A stretch of DNA of 64,000 nucleotides from Cryobacterium breve (GTDB lineage Bacteria > Actinomycetota > Actinomycetes > Actinomycetales > Microbacteriaceae). How positions within the stretch are numbered: position 1 is the stretch's first letter; the number at the start of each line of letters is the position of its first letter. Below the pieces are notes generated by a model that was not told the origin of the DNA, searched no databases, and saw only the letters and a program-made list of their open reading frames with translations. Position numbers and translations under genes: made by a program. Positions 11,921-21,843 of the stretch are shown here, in pieces. The stretch is from contig NZ_SOGJ01000005.1 in the NCBI RefSeq assembly GCF_004402375.1, forward strand, positions 1 to 64,000, written 5' to 3'.

Positions 11921-14455
11921 CTACTCGCGGAGGGTGGCCCCGAAGCGGGCGGCGGCCACCGCGACGCCGGCGAGCTTGGCGTCGCTGGCCTCCGCGGCGG
12001 TCAGGGTGCGGTCGGCCGCCCGGAACCGCAGCGCGAATGTCAGCGACTTGCGCCCGGGCAGGACGCCTGTACCACGGTAGTCGTCGACGAGTTCGGCGTG
12101 GTCGAGCAGCGGTCCGCAGCCCTCGAGGAGCGTGCGGAGTACGTCCCCGGCGGGCACGCCGGCGTCCAGAACGAGGGACAGGTCCTGGGTGGCGGCCGGC
12201 ATCGTGGCGATCGGGGTGGCGCGCAATTCGGCTCCGGCCTGCGCGAACACGGCGGTCAGGTCGATTTCGGCTACGGCCACGACCGCGGGCAGGTCCGCGC
12301 CGCGGGCGATGCTGGGCAGCAGTTCGCCGGCGTAGCCGACCGAGGTTGCACCGGCATCCGTCGTCACGAACAGCTCGGCCGTGCGGCCGGGGTGCATTGC
12401 CTGGTGCGAGCCCTGGCGCACCGTGATCTCCACACCGGCGCCCAGCGCCACCTGGCGAACGGCGGCGAGGGCGTGCTGCCAGTTGGCGGCCACGGCGGGC
12501 TGCCCCGGCTGGGGACGCACGACGGATCCAGTCAGAACGACCGCCACCGACAGCGGCTGCGGCGGGATGCCGGCATTCAGCTCGGCCTCCAGCTGCGCGC
12601 TCGGGCGCACCGCGCCGGGCGGCACGACAGCACTGCCGTAGCGAATGCCGGCAACCGGCCGGAACACCAGGCCCAACTCGAAGACGGCCAGGTCGACGAG
12701 GCCGCGGGAGCGATTTCGGTGCGCGATGTGCAGCAGCCCCGGAAGGATCGACGTGCGCAAGAACGGCGCCTCCCCGTCGAGAGGGTTGGCGACCTTGATC
12801 TGCGGCACGGTGGGACCGGCCGGCAGCCCGAACAGGTTGTTCGACTGCTCCGACACGAACGGGTACGCGAGCACCTCGGTGTGGCCGGTGGCGGCGAGGG
12901 TGTGCGCGACCTGGCGGCGCAAGGCCTGCGCGTGAGTGAGGCCCCGCCCGGGCGGAGCGACGGGCAGCACCGACGGGATGCGGTCGTAGCCGACGATGCG
13001 GGCGACCTCCTCGGCCAAGGTCCACTTGTCGGTCAGGTCGGGGCGCCAACTCGGCGCGGTGACGTTCAGCCCTGTCTCGGTCTCCTCGAGAGAGGCGCCG
13101 ATCTCGGCCAGCGAGGAGCGCACCTCGCCCGGCGTGTACTCGAGACCGATCAGGCCGGAGATGAAGCCGATCGGCAACGCGATCGGCTGGGCTTCCGGGG
13201 TGGCGTCGTGCAGGGAGCCGAGACCGTCGGCCTCTCCTCCGGCGAGTTCGACCAGCAGCTGCACGACGCGGGCGGCGGCGACGACGGCGACGGACGGGTC
13301 GACCCCACGCTCGAAGCGGCGGGACGCCTCGCTCGGCAGCTTGTGCCGGCGGGCCGTGCGCGCGATCGACACCGGGTCGAAGTTCGCGGCCTCGATCAGC
13401 ACATTCGTGGTTTCGAAGCCGATCTCGGTGCTCTGTCCGCCCATCACACCGGCCAGGCCGATGGGCCCGGATTCGTCGGTGATCAACAGGTCCTCGCCGT
13501 TCAGGGCTCGGGTCATGTCGTCGAGGGTGACGAGTGTCTCACCAGGCTCTGCACGGCGCACGGTGATACCACCGGCCAGCTTGTCCAGATCGTAGCCGTG
13601 GATCGGCTGGCCGAGCTCGATCATCACGTAGTTGGTCACATCGACGATCAGCGAGATCGAACGGATGCCGGCCAGCTTCAGGCGGGCGATCAACCAGGCC
13701 GGAGACGGCCGGGTAGGGTCCACGCCGCGCACCGCGCGGGTGACGAACACGCTCGCGCCGACGCGGCCGCGGATCGGGTTCCGGTCGTCGACCGTGACCG
13801 GGAAGGCGACCGTGGACGCGTCTGCCGTCAGGGCGAGGGCAGGGTCGCGGAAGGCAGCTCCGGTGGCGTGCGCGTATTCGCGGGCGACGCCGCGGATCGA
13901 GAATGCGTACCCCCGGTCGGGCGTGACGTTGATCTCGACTGCGGTGTCGTCCAGGCCCAGCAGGCTGATCGCATCCGTGCCGATCACGGGGTCGAGGCCG
14001 AGGCTGCCGAGCACCAGGATGCCGTCGTGCTCGTCGCCGAGGCCGAGCTCGCGGGCTGAAGCGATCATGCCGTCGGACACGTGGCCGTAGGTTTTGCGTG
14101 GCGCGATCGGGAACGGGCCGGGGAGCACGGCGCCGGGCAGGGTCACGACGACCTTGTCGCCGACGACGAAGTTGTGGGCGCCGCAGACGATGCCGTGGAC
14201 GGCCGGGCCGCCGTCGGCCGCGAGCTCCCCGTCAGCAGCGACGCGCACCTGGCACCAGTTGATGGTCTTGCCGTTGGTCTGCTCCTCGCCGACGAACTCG
14301 AGCACCTGTCCGACGACGATCGGACCGGTCAGCTCGAAGCGGTGGATCTCCTCCTCTTCGAGTCCCACGCTGACCAGGGCCGCGTGCACGTCTTCGGGCG
14401 TGGTGCCCGGGGCCAGGTCGACGAACTCGCCCAGCCAGCTCAGTGGTACGCGCAT
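11921..14455 (-). CDS. pheT: Phenylalanyl-tRNA synthetase beta subunit
   Basis: Large subunit of the alpha2-beta2 enzyme that charges tRNA-Phe. The 844-residue length is typical for high-GC actinobacteria. It has an N-terminal tRNA-binding OB domain (about 40-165, with VVVGQVLE and VCGAHNF), the editing B3/B4 domain in the middle (including RFERGVDPS), a B5 domain, a catalytic-like domain, and a C-terminal anticodon-binding FDX domain (SLTFALRFRAADRTLT). The ATG overlaps the pheS stop by one base (TGATG), coupling synthesis of the two subunits. Confidence 0.97.
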   Translation of the reverse strand: MRVPLSWLGEFVDLAPGTTPEDVHAALVSVGLEEEEIHRFELTGPIVVGQVLEFVGEEQTNGKTINWCQVRVAADGELAADGGPAVHGIVCGAHNFVVGDKVVVTLPGAVLPGPFPIAPRKTYGHVSDGMIASARELGLGDEHDGILVLGSLGLDPVIGTDAISLLGLDDTAVEINVTPDRGYAFSIRGVAREYAHATGAAFRDPALALTADASTVAFPVTVDDRNPIRGRVGASVFVTRAVRGVDPTRPSPAWLIARLKLAGIRSISLIVDVTNYVMIELGQPIHGYDLDKLAGGITVRRAEPGETLVTLDDMTRALNGEDLLITDESGPIGLAGVMGGQSTEIGFETTNVLIEAANFDPVSIARTARRHKLPSEASRRFERGVDPSVAVVAAARVVQLLVELAGGEADGLGSLHDATPEAQPIALPIGFISGLIGLEYTPGEVRSSLAEIGASLEETETGLNVTAPSWRPDLTDKWTLAEEVARIVGYDRIPSVLPVAPPGRGLTHAQALRRQVAHTLAATGHTEVLAYPFVSEQSNNLFGLPAGPTVPQIKVANPLDGEAPFLRTSILPGLLHIAHRNRSRGLVDLAVFELGLVFRPVAGIRYGSAVVPPGAVRPSAQLEAELNAGIPPQPLSVAVVLTGSVVRPQPGQPAVAANWQHALAAVRQVALGAGVEITVRQGSHQAMHPGRTAELFVTTDAGATSVGYAGELLPSIARGADLPAVVAVAEIDLTAVFAQAGAELRATPIATMPAATQDLSLVLDAGVPAGDVLRTLLEGCGPLLDHAELVDDYRGTGVLPGRKSLTFALRFRAADRTLTAAEASDAKLAGVAVAAARFGATLRE

Positions 14456-15504
14456 CAGACGGTCATCCCGTACTGCTGGCTGAACCGGACGTCGCCTTCG
14501 ACCATGTCGTGCATATCCTTCACATCATTTCGGAACATCAGTGCCCGCTCGACGCCGACGCCGAACGCGAATCCGGAGTAGACCTCCGGGTCGATCCCGG
14601 CGGAGCGCAGCACATTGGCGTTGACCATGCCGCAACCACCCCACTCGATCCAGCGGGCGCCATCTTTGAACGTCGGGTGCCACAGGTCGAGTTCGGCGCT
14701 CGGCTCGGTGAACGGGAAGTAGTTGGGGCGGAGGCGCACCTTCGCCTCGGGGCCGAACATGGCCTTCACGAAGTGGTCCAGGGTGCCGCGCAAGTGCGCC
14801 ATGGTCAGACCCTTGTCGACGGCGATGCCCTCGATCTGGTGGAACACGGGCGTGTGGGTGGAGTCGAGTTCGTCGGTGCGGAAGACGCGGCCGGGCGCGA
14901 CGACGTAGACGGGCAGCTCGCGGGAAAGCAGGGCGCGCAGCTGCACCGGCGAGGTATGCGTGCGCAGCACGAGGTGGGCGTCGGGCGGGTCGATGAAGAA
15001 GGTGTCCTGCATGGCGCGGGCGGGGTGGTCCTCGTCGAAGTTGAGCGCGTCGAAGTTGAACCACTCGCTCTCCAGCTCGGGGCCTTCGGCGACCTCCCAG
15101 CCCATGCCGACGAAGACATCCGCGACGCGCTCCTGCAGCAGGGTGAGCGGATGCCGCGCGCCGGGCCTCCAGGTGCACGCCGCCGCGGTCACGTCGACAG
15201 TTTCGGCCGCGAGCTGGGCGGTGGCCTCAGCCTCGGTGATCGCGGCCTCGCGGGCGGCAAACGCCTGGGCGACGGCACCGCGGGCCTGGCCGAGGAGCTT
15301 GCCGGCGGCGGCCTTCTGGTCGCCGGGCACACTTCGCATGAGCGCGTTGAGCCGGGCCAGCGGGGAGGCCTCGCCGGTGTGCTCGGCGCGCACGGTTTTC
15401 AGGGCCGCGGAGTCGTTCGCGGCGGCAATGGCGGCGAGTGCGGCGTCGACGGCCGCGCTCACGACTGGTTCGGAGATCTCAGTGGGGTCAGACACAAGGC
15501 ACAA
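14455..15504 (-). CDS. pheS: Phenylalanyl-tRNA synthetase alpha subunit
   Basis: Catalytic subunit; a class II synthetase. The 349 residues start with a coiled-coil arm (about 1-100) that binds tRNA. Then come the class II motifs, among them HPLTLLQ, the motif 2 region FRTDELDSTHTPVFHQIEG, and motif 3 GFAFGVGVERALM. It is the first gene of pheST. It begins 12 bases from the stop of the glutamate permease gene (15516), on the same strand. Confidence 0.97.
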   Translation of the reverse strand: MCLVSDPTEISEPVVSAAVDAALAAIAAANDSAALKTVRAEHTGEASPLARLNALMRSVPGDQKAAAGKLLGQARGAVAQAFAAREAAITEAEATAQLAAETVDVTAAACTWRPGARHPLTLLQERVADVFVGMGWEVAEGPELESEWFNFDALNFDEDHPARAMQDTFFIDPPDAHLVLRTHTSPVQLRALLSRELPVYVVAPGRVFRTDELDSTHTPVFHQIEGIAVDKGLTMAHLRGTLDHFVKAMFGPEAKVRLRPNYFPFTEPSAELDLWHPTFKDGARWIEWGGCGMVNANVLRSAGIDPEVYSGFAFGVGVERALMFRNDVKDMHDMVEGDVRFSQQYGMTV

Positions 15505-15515
15505 GTTTAGTGCTG

Positions 15516-16436
15516 CTAAACCCCCCGGGCGCCCATCTGGTTGCCGAGGGCCGCGGGGTACACGACCTCGGGATCGGCCGGTTTCACGGGTGGTGCCTTC
15601 GTGTCCGTGGTCACGCCTCCAGACTTGGAGCCCGTGCGGCGGGCGATGACGCGAGCCAGCCAGGAGAGCAGCAGGTTCATCGTCAGATAGATCGCGAGCA
15701 CGACGAGGAAGAAGGAGAACGAATAGCGGCTGCCGAAGAAGTTCGTCATCGAGGTGCCGCTGCGGAGCAGTTCCTCATAACCGACGACGAAGGCCAGCGA
15801 GGTGTCCTTGAGCAGCACGACGAGCTGCGCGATGATGATCGGCAGCATCTGCCGGAACGCCTGAGGGAACTCGATTCGCAACCGGGTCGCCACGGGGGTG
15901 AGCCCGATGGCCAGCCCGGCCTCGCGCTGGCCGCGGGGCAGGCTTTTGATGCCGGCCCGCAGCGCCTCGCCGATGATGGCCCCGTTGTAGACGGAGAGGG
16001 CGGCGACGCCGGCCCAGAAGGACCCGGTGGAGAAGACGAGCAGGATGAAGAGCATCATCAGCAGCACGGGCATTCCGCGCACGAATTCGAGCACGACCGT
16101 GGTCGGAATCCGAATCCATTTGGTGTCGGACACGCGTCCGAACGAAAACAGCACGCCGAGCAGCAGCGCGAACACGGCGGCGACGCCGGCCATTCGGAGG
16201 GTGTTCAGGGCTCCGCGCCCGAGGGTGCGCCAGACCTCGCGGTCGGAGAAGACATCCCAGCGGGTCGCATCCCAGAGGCCCGGCTGCACGGCGCCGTTGG
16301 CGCTGGTCTTGGGCGCACCCAGGGCCAGGATGAGCCAGACGAGGCCGGCGGCGATAAGCAGGGCGGTGACCACGGAGAAGATTCGCGACCGCAGAACGGC
16401 CCTGGGGCCGGGAGCGTCGTAGAGCACGGAGGTCAT
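15516..16436 (-). CDS. gluD: Glutamate ABC transporter permease GluD
   Basis: Inner-membrane permease of a polar amino acid importer. The 306 residues hold several hydrophobic helices and the permease loop that contacts the ATPase (EALRAGIKSLPRGQREAGLAIGL, about residues 155-180). The ATG overlaps the gluC stop (ATGA). The N-terminus (first 90 residues) and the charged proline-rich C-terminal tail are longer than in gluC. Assignment to glutamate rests on the gluABCD order; other polar amino acids are possible. Confidence 0.88.
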   Translation of the reverse strand: MTSVLYDAPGPRAVLRSRIFSVVTALLIAAGLVWLILALGAPKTSANGAVQPGLWDATRWDVFSDREVWRTLGRGALNTLRMAGVAAVFALLLGVLFSFGRVSDTKWIRIPTTVVLEFVRGMPVLLMMLFILLVFSTGSFWAGVAALSVYNGAIIGEALRAGIKSLPRGQREAGLAIGLTPVATRLRIEFPQAFRQMLPIIIAQLVVLLKDTSLAFVVGYEELLRSGTSMTNFFGSRYSFSFFLVVLAIYLTMNLLLSWLARVIARRTGSKSGGVTTDTKAPPVKPADPEVVYPAALGNQMGARGV

Positions 16437-17080
16437 CGGAGTACCGCCACCTTCTTCTCGACCCGCGCGGCGATCAGGCCGAGCGAGATGGTGACCAGGA
16501 GGTAGAAGGCTGCCACGGCGAGCAGGATCGCGAGCACCTGGTCACCGCGTTCGTTGGTGATCTTGCGGGCGGCGCCGAAGAGTTCGAAGACGAAGAACGC
16601 TCCGGCGACCGAGGTGTTCTTCGTCAGGGCGATGAAAACGTTGATGAGCGGGGGGATGACCATGCGAACGGCCTGGGGCATGACCACGAAGGAGAGGGTC
16701 TGGGTGAAGGTCAGTCCCACGCTGCGGGCGGCCTCGGCCTGGCCCACGTGCACGCCGTTGACGCCCGAGCGGAGCGCTTCGGCGACGAACGGAGACGTGT
16801 ACACGGTGAGGCCGATCATGGCGAGCACGAAGTAGCCCGGCGAGAACTGCAGGTACGGCAGGATGAAGGCGCAGAAGAACAACACCAGGGTGAGCGGGGT
16901 GTTGCGTACGATCTCGGTGTAGACCGTGGCGAATCCGCGCAGGGATGCGACGGGCGAGATGCGCATGGCAGCGATGACGATGCCGAGCACGAGAGCTCCC
17001 GTGCCGGACAGAAGCAGAAGGCCCAACGTGTTCTTGAAGCCTTCCAGGAACACGGGCAGGTTTTCGATGACTGCGTCCAC
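16433..17080 (-). CDS. gluC: Glutamate ABC transporter permease GluC
   Basis: Second permease subunit, 215 residues with about five transmembrane helices. The coupling loop EALRSGVNGVHVGQAEAARSVGL lies near residue 110. The GTG at 17080 is preceded by a very strong AGGAGGTGAG site, so the gene is well translated despite the hairpin after gluB. It pairs with GluD in the same membrane complex. Confidence 0.9.
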   Translation of the reverse strand: MDAVIENLPVFLEGFKNTLGLLLLSGTGALVLGIVIAAMRISPVASLRGFATVYTEIVRNTPLTLVLFFCAFILPYLQFSPGYFVLAMIGLTVYTSPFVAEALRSGVNGVHVGQAEAARSVGLTFTQTLSFVVMPQAVRMVIPPLINVFIALTKNTSVAGAFFVFELFGAARKITNERGDQVLAILLAVAAFYLLVTISLGLIAARVEKKVAVLR

Positions 17081-17145
17081 AACTCACCTCCTCTTCTGTA
17101 GTGACTGTCTGGGTATCGTACGGGTGCAGGTTGAAATAGCTGATC

Positions 17146-17176
17146 GGGGCGGCCGTCTGCTGAGCCCGGCCGCCCC
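17146..17176 (-). terminator. Attenuator hairpin between gluB and gluC
   Basis: GGGGCGGCCG (17146-17155) and CGGCCGCCCC (17167-17176) make a perfect 10-bp stem with an 11-nt loop about 25 bases after the gluB stop, with no U-tract. Such hairpins after binding-protein genes usually stabilise the upstream mRNA and lower permease expression. Confidence 0.6.
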
Positions 17177-17201
17177 GCTCAGCGGGTGGTGCTGGTTGTG
17201 C

Positions 17202-18071
17202 TCAGTACCGGTTGACTGTCGGCGGGGTCGGGGTCTCGAGCACCGTGCCGGCAGTCGCTTCCCAGGCCTTGGCCCACGTGCCATCTTCAAAGGCCTCTTC
17301 GAGGACATCGTTGATGAAGGTGCGGAACTCCATGTCGTCCTTCTTCAGACCGATGCCGTAGGGCTCCTCGGTGAAGGGGTTGTCGACAACCTCGAACTCA
17401 CCGGCGTTCTGGTCGGCGAGGCCGGCCAGAATGACGTTGTCCGTGGTCACAGCGACGACCTCGCCGCTGCGCAGCGGGCCGAGGCAGTTGGAGTACGTGT
17501 CAGTCGCGATCACGTTGTCGGTGTACGCGGCGATGTTCTTTTCCGACGTCGAGCCGCTCACGGTGCAGACGGGCTTGCCGGCGAGGTCTTCCGGGCCGGT
17601 GACCTTGTCCGGGTTTCCCGCGAGCACGAGCAGGTCCTGACCGGCCAGGTAGTACGGTCCGGCGAAGTCGACGACCTCCTTGCGGGTGTCGTTGATCGTG
17701 TAGGTCGCGACGACGAGGTCAACCTGGCCGTTCTGCAGGAAGGGCTCGCGGTTCGCCGACACGGTCTCGGTCCACTTGATGTTTTCGGCGGCGATGCCGA
17801 GCTTGGCGGCGATGAGCTTGCCCATCTCCACGTCGAAACCGACCGGCTTGTCATCCGGGCCCTTGAGGCCGAAGAGCGGCTGGTCGAACTTGGTGCCGAT
17901 GGTGATCTTGCCGGCCTCATTCAGCTTGGCCATCGTGGTGCCGGCTTCGAACTCGACCGTTTCCTCGACCGGTGCAGCCTCAGGCGTCTCGGCGGAATCG
18001 GTACATCCGCTGAGCGTGAGCGCGCTTGCGAGGGCAATGGCCGAAATCATTAGACCTTTTCTGAGTCTCAT
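17202..18071 (-). CDS. gluB: Glutamate-binding lipoprotein GluB
   Basis: Extracellular solute-binding protein tethered to the membrane as a lipoprotein. The 289-residue protein begins with a signal peptide ending in the lipobox LTLSGC (cysteine near residue 24), then the family 3 solute-binding fold. The segments VGFDVEMGKLIAAKLG and VDLVVATYTIND are typical of that fold. The ATG at 18071 starts directly at the basic signal-peptide segment MRLRKG; 44 open upstream codons overlap gluA and are not coding. Confidence 0.93.
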   Translation of the reverse strand: MRLRKGLMISAIALASALTLSGCTDSAETPEAAPVEETVEFEAGTTMAKLNEAGKITIGTKFDQPLFGLKGPDDKPVGFDVEMGKLIAAKLGIAAENIKWTETVSANREPFLQNGQVDLVVATYTINDTRKEVVDFAGPYYLAGQDLLVLAGNPDKVTGPEDLAGKPVCTVSGSTSEKNIAAYTDNVIATDTYSNCLGPLRSGEVVAVTTDNVILAGLADQNAGEFEVVDNPFTEEPYGIGLKKDDMEFRTFINDVLEEAFEDGTWAKAWEATAGTVLETPTPPTVNRY

Positions 18072-18108
18072 GGGTATCTCCTGATTGCTGTGTAGTCCTG
18101 CACACCGG

Positions 18109-18897
18109 TTAGTGGGCAAGTATTTTGGAGAGGAAGTCTTTCGCTCTCGTGCTCTGGGGGTTCGTGAAGAACTTCTCGGGCGTGGTCTCTTCGACGATCT
18201 CACCCTCGGCCATGAAGATGACCCGGTCGGCGGCTCGACGGGCGAAGCCCATCTCGTGCGTGACGACGATCATGGTCATACCGTCGTTGGCGAGGTTGAT
18301 CATGACCTCGAGCACCTCGTTGATCATCTCGGGGTCGAGCGCGCTGGTGGGCTCGTCGAGCAGGATGACTTTGGGGTCCATGGCCAGTGCCCGTGCGATG
18401 GCGACGCGCTGCTGCTGGCCGCCGGACAGCTGGGCCGGCATCTTCTTCGCCTGGTTGGCCACCCCGACGCGCTCGAGCAGCACCATGGCCTTTTCCTCGG
18501 CCTCGGCCTTCGACAGGCCACGAACCTTGATCGGCCCGAGGGTGACGTTCTCGAGAACGGTCTTGTGCGCGAACAGGTTGAATGCCTGGAATACCATTCC
18601 GACGTCGGCGCGCAACTTGGCCAGCGCCTTGCCCTCGGCCGGCAGCTTCACGCCGTCGATCGTGATGACGCCCGCGTCGATGGTCTCGAGCCGGTTGATG
18701 GCCCTGCACAGGGTGGACTTGCCGGAACCACTCGGTCCGATCACCACGACGACCTCACCGCGGTTGACGACGGCGTTGATCTTCTTCAGCACATGAAGGT
18801 CACCGTAGTGCTTGTCGACGTCGCTGATCACGACGAGAGGCTCACCGCGCAACACCGTGATGTTGGACGTCGCCGGCGCAGAATCTGTAGGCTCCAT
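18109..18897 (-). CDS. gluA: Glutamate ABC transporter ATP-binding protein GluA
   Basis: Cytoplasmic ATPase powering the importer. The 262 residues include Walker [10 protein letters not shown] (about residue 58), the Q-loop, signature [15 protein letters not shown], Walker [13 protein letters not shown], and the H-loop histidine in [10 protein letters not shown] use the ATG at 18897 with GGGGG six bases upstream; a TTG three codons earlier is possible. It is the first gene of gluABCD. Confidence 0.95.
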   Translation of the reverse strand: MEPTDSAPATSNITVLRGEPLVVISDVDKHYGDLHVLKKINAVVNRGEVVVVIGPSGSGKSTLCRAINRLETIDAGVITIDGVKLPAEGKALAKLRADVGMVFQAFNLFAHKTVLENVTLGPIKVRGLSKAEAEEKAMVLLERVGVANQAKKMPAQLSGGQQQRVAIARALAMDPKVILLDEPTSALDPEMINEVLEVMINLANDGMTMIVVTHEMGFARRAADRVIFMAEGEIVEETTPEKFFTNPQSTRAKDFLSKILAH

Positions 18898-18967
18898 GTC
18901 CCCCAACCTAAGCTAGAGGGAGGGTCCTTCAGAACCACCGGCGCGCGGGGTTACCGAGCTGTGATGA

Positions 18968-19768
18968 TCAGCTGCGCTGCGCGAATGCACTTTCGTACAG
19001 GCAAACACTGGCGGCCGTCGCCAGATTCATCGATTCGGCGTGACCGTAGATGGGCACCGAAATGGACCGGTCGACCAGGGCGAGGTCTTCGTCGGTGAGT
19101 CCGCGAGCCTCGTTGCCGAACAACCAGGCGGTCGGGGCGGTGAGCAGCCCTTCGGTGCGGGCGGTCAGCAGGTCGGTGCCCTTGACGTCGGCGGCGAAAA
19201 TCTGCAAACCGGCGAACCTGGCGCGCTCGCGCACATCGGAGAGCGTGGCGCTGACGGCGACGGGAAGGTGGAAAATCGATCCTGTCGAGGAACGCACCAC
19301 CTTCGGGTTGTACAGGTCCACGCTGCGGCCGGTGAGGATCACTGCGTCGGCGCCGGCGGCATCCGCGGCACGGATGATGGTGCCGGCGTTCCCAGGGTCA
19401 CGCACCTCTTCAAGGATGGCGATGAGCTTGGGCTCGCCCGCGAAGATGTCCTTGACGGAGGTGGGGAACTGGCGGCAGACCGCGACGAAACCCTGAGGCG
19501 TGACGGTGTCGGCCATGGTCTCGAGCACCTGCTCGGTGACGAATTCGAGGTCGGCGCCTACCTCTTCGGCAACCTGGGCGATCTCGGGGTGACGCTCAAG
19601 GGCGGTGGGGGTCACGAAGAGTTCGACGACGAGCTCGGGCCGGAAGTTCAGGGCCTCGGAGACGGCTTGGGGGCCTTCCAAGAGGAACAGCCCCGTCTCA
19701 GAGCGAGCGGCTCGATTCGCCAGTTTCGCGACAGCCCGCACGCGCGGAGAACGGGGATTATCTAACAT
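18968..19768 (-). CDS. SpoU-family RNA 2'-O-methyltransferase (TrmH/RlmB-like)
   Basis: A 266-residue RNA ribose methyltransferase, cytoplasmic, using SAM. An N-terminal substrate-binding part (KLANRAARSETGLFLLEGPQAVSEAL) precedes the knotted SpoU domain, with motif 1 LEEVRDPGNAGTIIRAADAAG (about 118-138), motif 2 LFGNEARGLTDEDL and motif 3 SMNLATAASVCLYE. Whether the target is 23S rRNA or tRNA cannot be told from sequence. It lies just downstream of the rplT terminator on the same strand. Confidence 0.92.
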   Translation of the reverse strand: MLDNPRSPRVRAVAKLANRAARSETGLFLLEGPQAVSEALNFRPELVVELFVTPTALERHPEIAQVAEEVGADLEFVTEQVLETMADTVTPQGFVAVCRQFPTSVKDIFAGEPKLIAILEEVRDPGNAGTIIRAADAAGADAVILTGRSVDLYNPKVVRSSTGSIFHLPVAVSATLSDVRERARFAGLQIFAADVKGTDLLTARTEGLLTAPTAWLFGNEARGLTDEDLALVDRSISVPIYGHAESMNLATAASVCLYESAFAQRS

Positions 19769-19810
19769 GCGTCCAGCTTACTTGCCGGGGCATGGGCCCA
19801 GTCACGCAAA

Positions 19811-19839
19811 ACGGGAGCGGGCGCTGGGCCCGCTCCCGT
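19811..19839 (-). terminator. Terminator of infC-rpmI-rplT
   Basis: ACGGGAGCGGGC (19811-19822) pairs perfectly with GCCCGCTCCCGT (19828-19839) around a 5-nt loop. On the minus strand it is followed by GTTTTGC, a short U-run. It lies about 35 bases after the rplT stop. Confidence 0.8.
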
Positions 19840-19873
19840 GAAGAGTGCGCGTGGTGCTGGTACCGGCTGAAAG

Positions 19874-20260
19874 CTAAGCGGCGACCCTGGGTGCCGACGT
19901 GTCGGCGGGCAGTGCTGCCTTGGCGCTCTCCACGATGGCCGCGAACGTGGCGGGCTCGTTGACGGCCAGCTCGGCCAGCATGCGACGGTCGACCTGAATG
20001 CCGGCGAGGGCAAGACCCTGGATCAGACGGTTGTAGGTCAGGCCGTTCGCACGGGACGCGGCGTTGATCCGCTGGATCCACAGGCGACGGAAGTCACCCT
20101 TGCGTGCACGACGGTCACGGTAGCTGTAGGTGAAGGAGTGAGTCAGCTGCTCCTTGGCCTTGGTGACCAGACGCGAGCGCTGGCCGCGGTAGCCCTTGGC
20201 GCGCTCGAGAATTACGCGACGACTCTTGTGGGCGTTTACGGCCCTCTTTACTCTTGCCAT
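19874..20260 (-). CDS. rplT: 50S ribosomal protein L20
   Basis: Binds 23S rRNA early in large-subunit assembly. The 128 residues show the strongly basic N-terminus ([15 protein letters not shown]) and the segments [14 protein letters not shown] and [19 protein letters not shown]. It is last in the classical infC-rpmI-rplT operon, 28 bases after rpmI. In many bacteria L20 represses this operon; no clear L20-binding leader is visible here. Confidence 0.98.
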   Translation of the reverse strand: MARVKRAVNAHKSRRVILERAKGYRGQRSRLVTKAKEQLTHSFTYSYRDRRARKGDFRRLWIQRINAASRANGLTYNRLIQGLALAGIQVDRRMLAELAVNEPATFAAIVESAKAALPADTSAPRVAA

Positions 20261-20288
20261 TTTTCTTAGTTCCTTACGGGGTACGGGT

Positions 20289-20475
20289 CTAGCGACCGAG
20301 AAGCTTCTTGATGACCTTGGTGTCGGCCTTGGCCAGCACCTGGTCGTGGTTCAGGCGGGACTTGCGCTGGGTGCTCTTGACCTCGAGGTTGTGGCGCAGG
20401 CCGGCCTGCTGCTTCATGATCTTGCCGGAACCGGTGACCTTGAAACGTTTCTTCGTCCCGGAGTGGGTCTTCATC

Positions 20476-20483
<8 letters not shown>
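20289..20483 (-). CDS. rpmI: 50S ribosomal protein L35
   Basis: Small basic protein of the large ribosomal subunit, 64 residues, with the family start [15 protein letters not shown] and the conserved [18 protein letters not shown] block. The ATG at 20483 is preceded by CTGGAGG inside the 3' end of infC, which it overlaps by eight bases; an open extension further upstream is infC shadow sequence. Confidence 0.98.
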
Positions 20484-21102
<619 letters not shown>

Positions 21103-21341
21103 GCGTCTCTCCTCTTCTCATGCATCGTGACTACAGCCAGGTGACGGATGTCGCCCGGAGACGAAGAGAGGAAGATCGCGTCTGGATTGCCGAGGATTTC
21201 TCTCCGAACATCACAGACGACACCCTGACTACCTTCGAGAACCGGATTCCTGTCGGATTCCAGAGCCGCGAAGGCGGAGTGCAACTACCCGGTAACCTTT
21301 GTGAAGCGGTATGCGCGGGTGGGAGATTATCCACTTTCGTA

Positions 21342-21359
21342 CCGAGACTTGCATCTCGG
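21342..21359 (+). promoter_or_regulatory. Small hairpin upstream of the DUF1844 gene
   Basis: CCGAGA (21342-21347) and TCTCGG (21354-21359) form a 6-bp stem with a 6-nt loop 29 bases before the DUF1844 start. It lies in the 286-bp divergent spacer shared with infC, which must hold both promoters; I cannot place their hexamers with confidence. Confidence 0.25.
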
Positions 21360-21388
21360 AGCCCGGACGAGTCTAACAGAGGAATGCA

Positions 21389-21736
21389 GTGAGCAACAGC
21401 AACGACCACGATGCCGCTCAGGCGACACGCGATATCGCCGATGTGCCGGCCGTGGAGATCATCACAACGGCATCCGTTCACCTGATGAGCGCCGCAGCGG
21501 TCAAGGTCGGTCTCGCCGACGATCCCGACAACCAGATCGACCTGGACGAGGCGCGCAAGCTGATCACTGCCCTTGCGGGCCTGATCACCGCCGCCGCCCC
21601 CGACATTGCCGATATGCACGCGCGCAGCCTGCGCGATGGACTGCGGTCGCTCCAGCTCGCGTTCCGTGAAGCGTCGACCATCCCGGACCCGATCGGCCAG
21701 GGCCCAGGCGAGAAGTTCACCGGCCCCGTCAACTAG
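21389..21736 (+). CDS. DUF1844 family protein
   Basis: A 115-residue cytoplasmic protein of unknown function. It matches the small actinobacterial DUF1844 family, with SVHLMSAAAVKVGL, DLDEARKLITALAGL and a short acidic N-terminal arm. The GTG at 21389 follows an AGAGGAA site. It is divergent from infC, a neighbour arrangement common in actinobacteria that suggests a link to translation, though no function is shown. Confidence 0.85.
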   Translation: MSNSNDHDAAQATRDIADVPAVEIITTASVHLMSAAAVKVGLADDPDNQIDLDEARKLITALAGLITAAAPDIADMHARSLRDGLRSLQLAFREASTIPDPIGQGPGEKFTGPVN

Positions 21737-21774
21737 GACCTGCCGAACGACTGGCCCGTCGAATCGACAGGTTT

Positions 21775-21802
21775 GAGGGGTGCGAATGTTTTCGCACCCC
21801 TC
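21775..21802. terminator. Bidirectional terminator between DUF1844 and nei2
   Basis: GAGGGGTGCGAA (21775-21786) and TTCGCACCCCTC (21791-21802) form a perfect 12-bp stem with a TGTT loop, between the convergent DUF1844 and nei2 genes. Confidence 0.85.
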
Positions 21803-21843
21803 TCTCCAGTCGGTTCGGCGGGTTATTTCCGTTCTCGGCACCT

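Noticed and set aside
12098-14059. A long open frame antisense to pheT
   Set aside because: Shadow frame; pheT is complete and intact on the minus strand.
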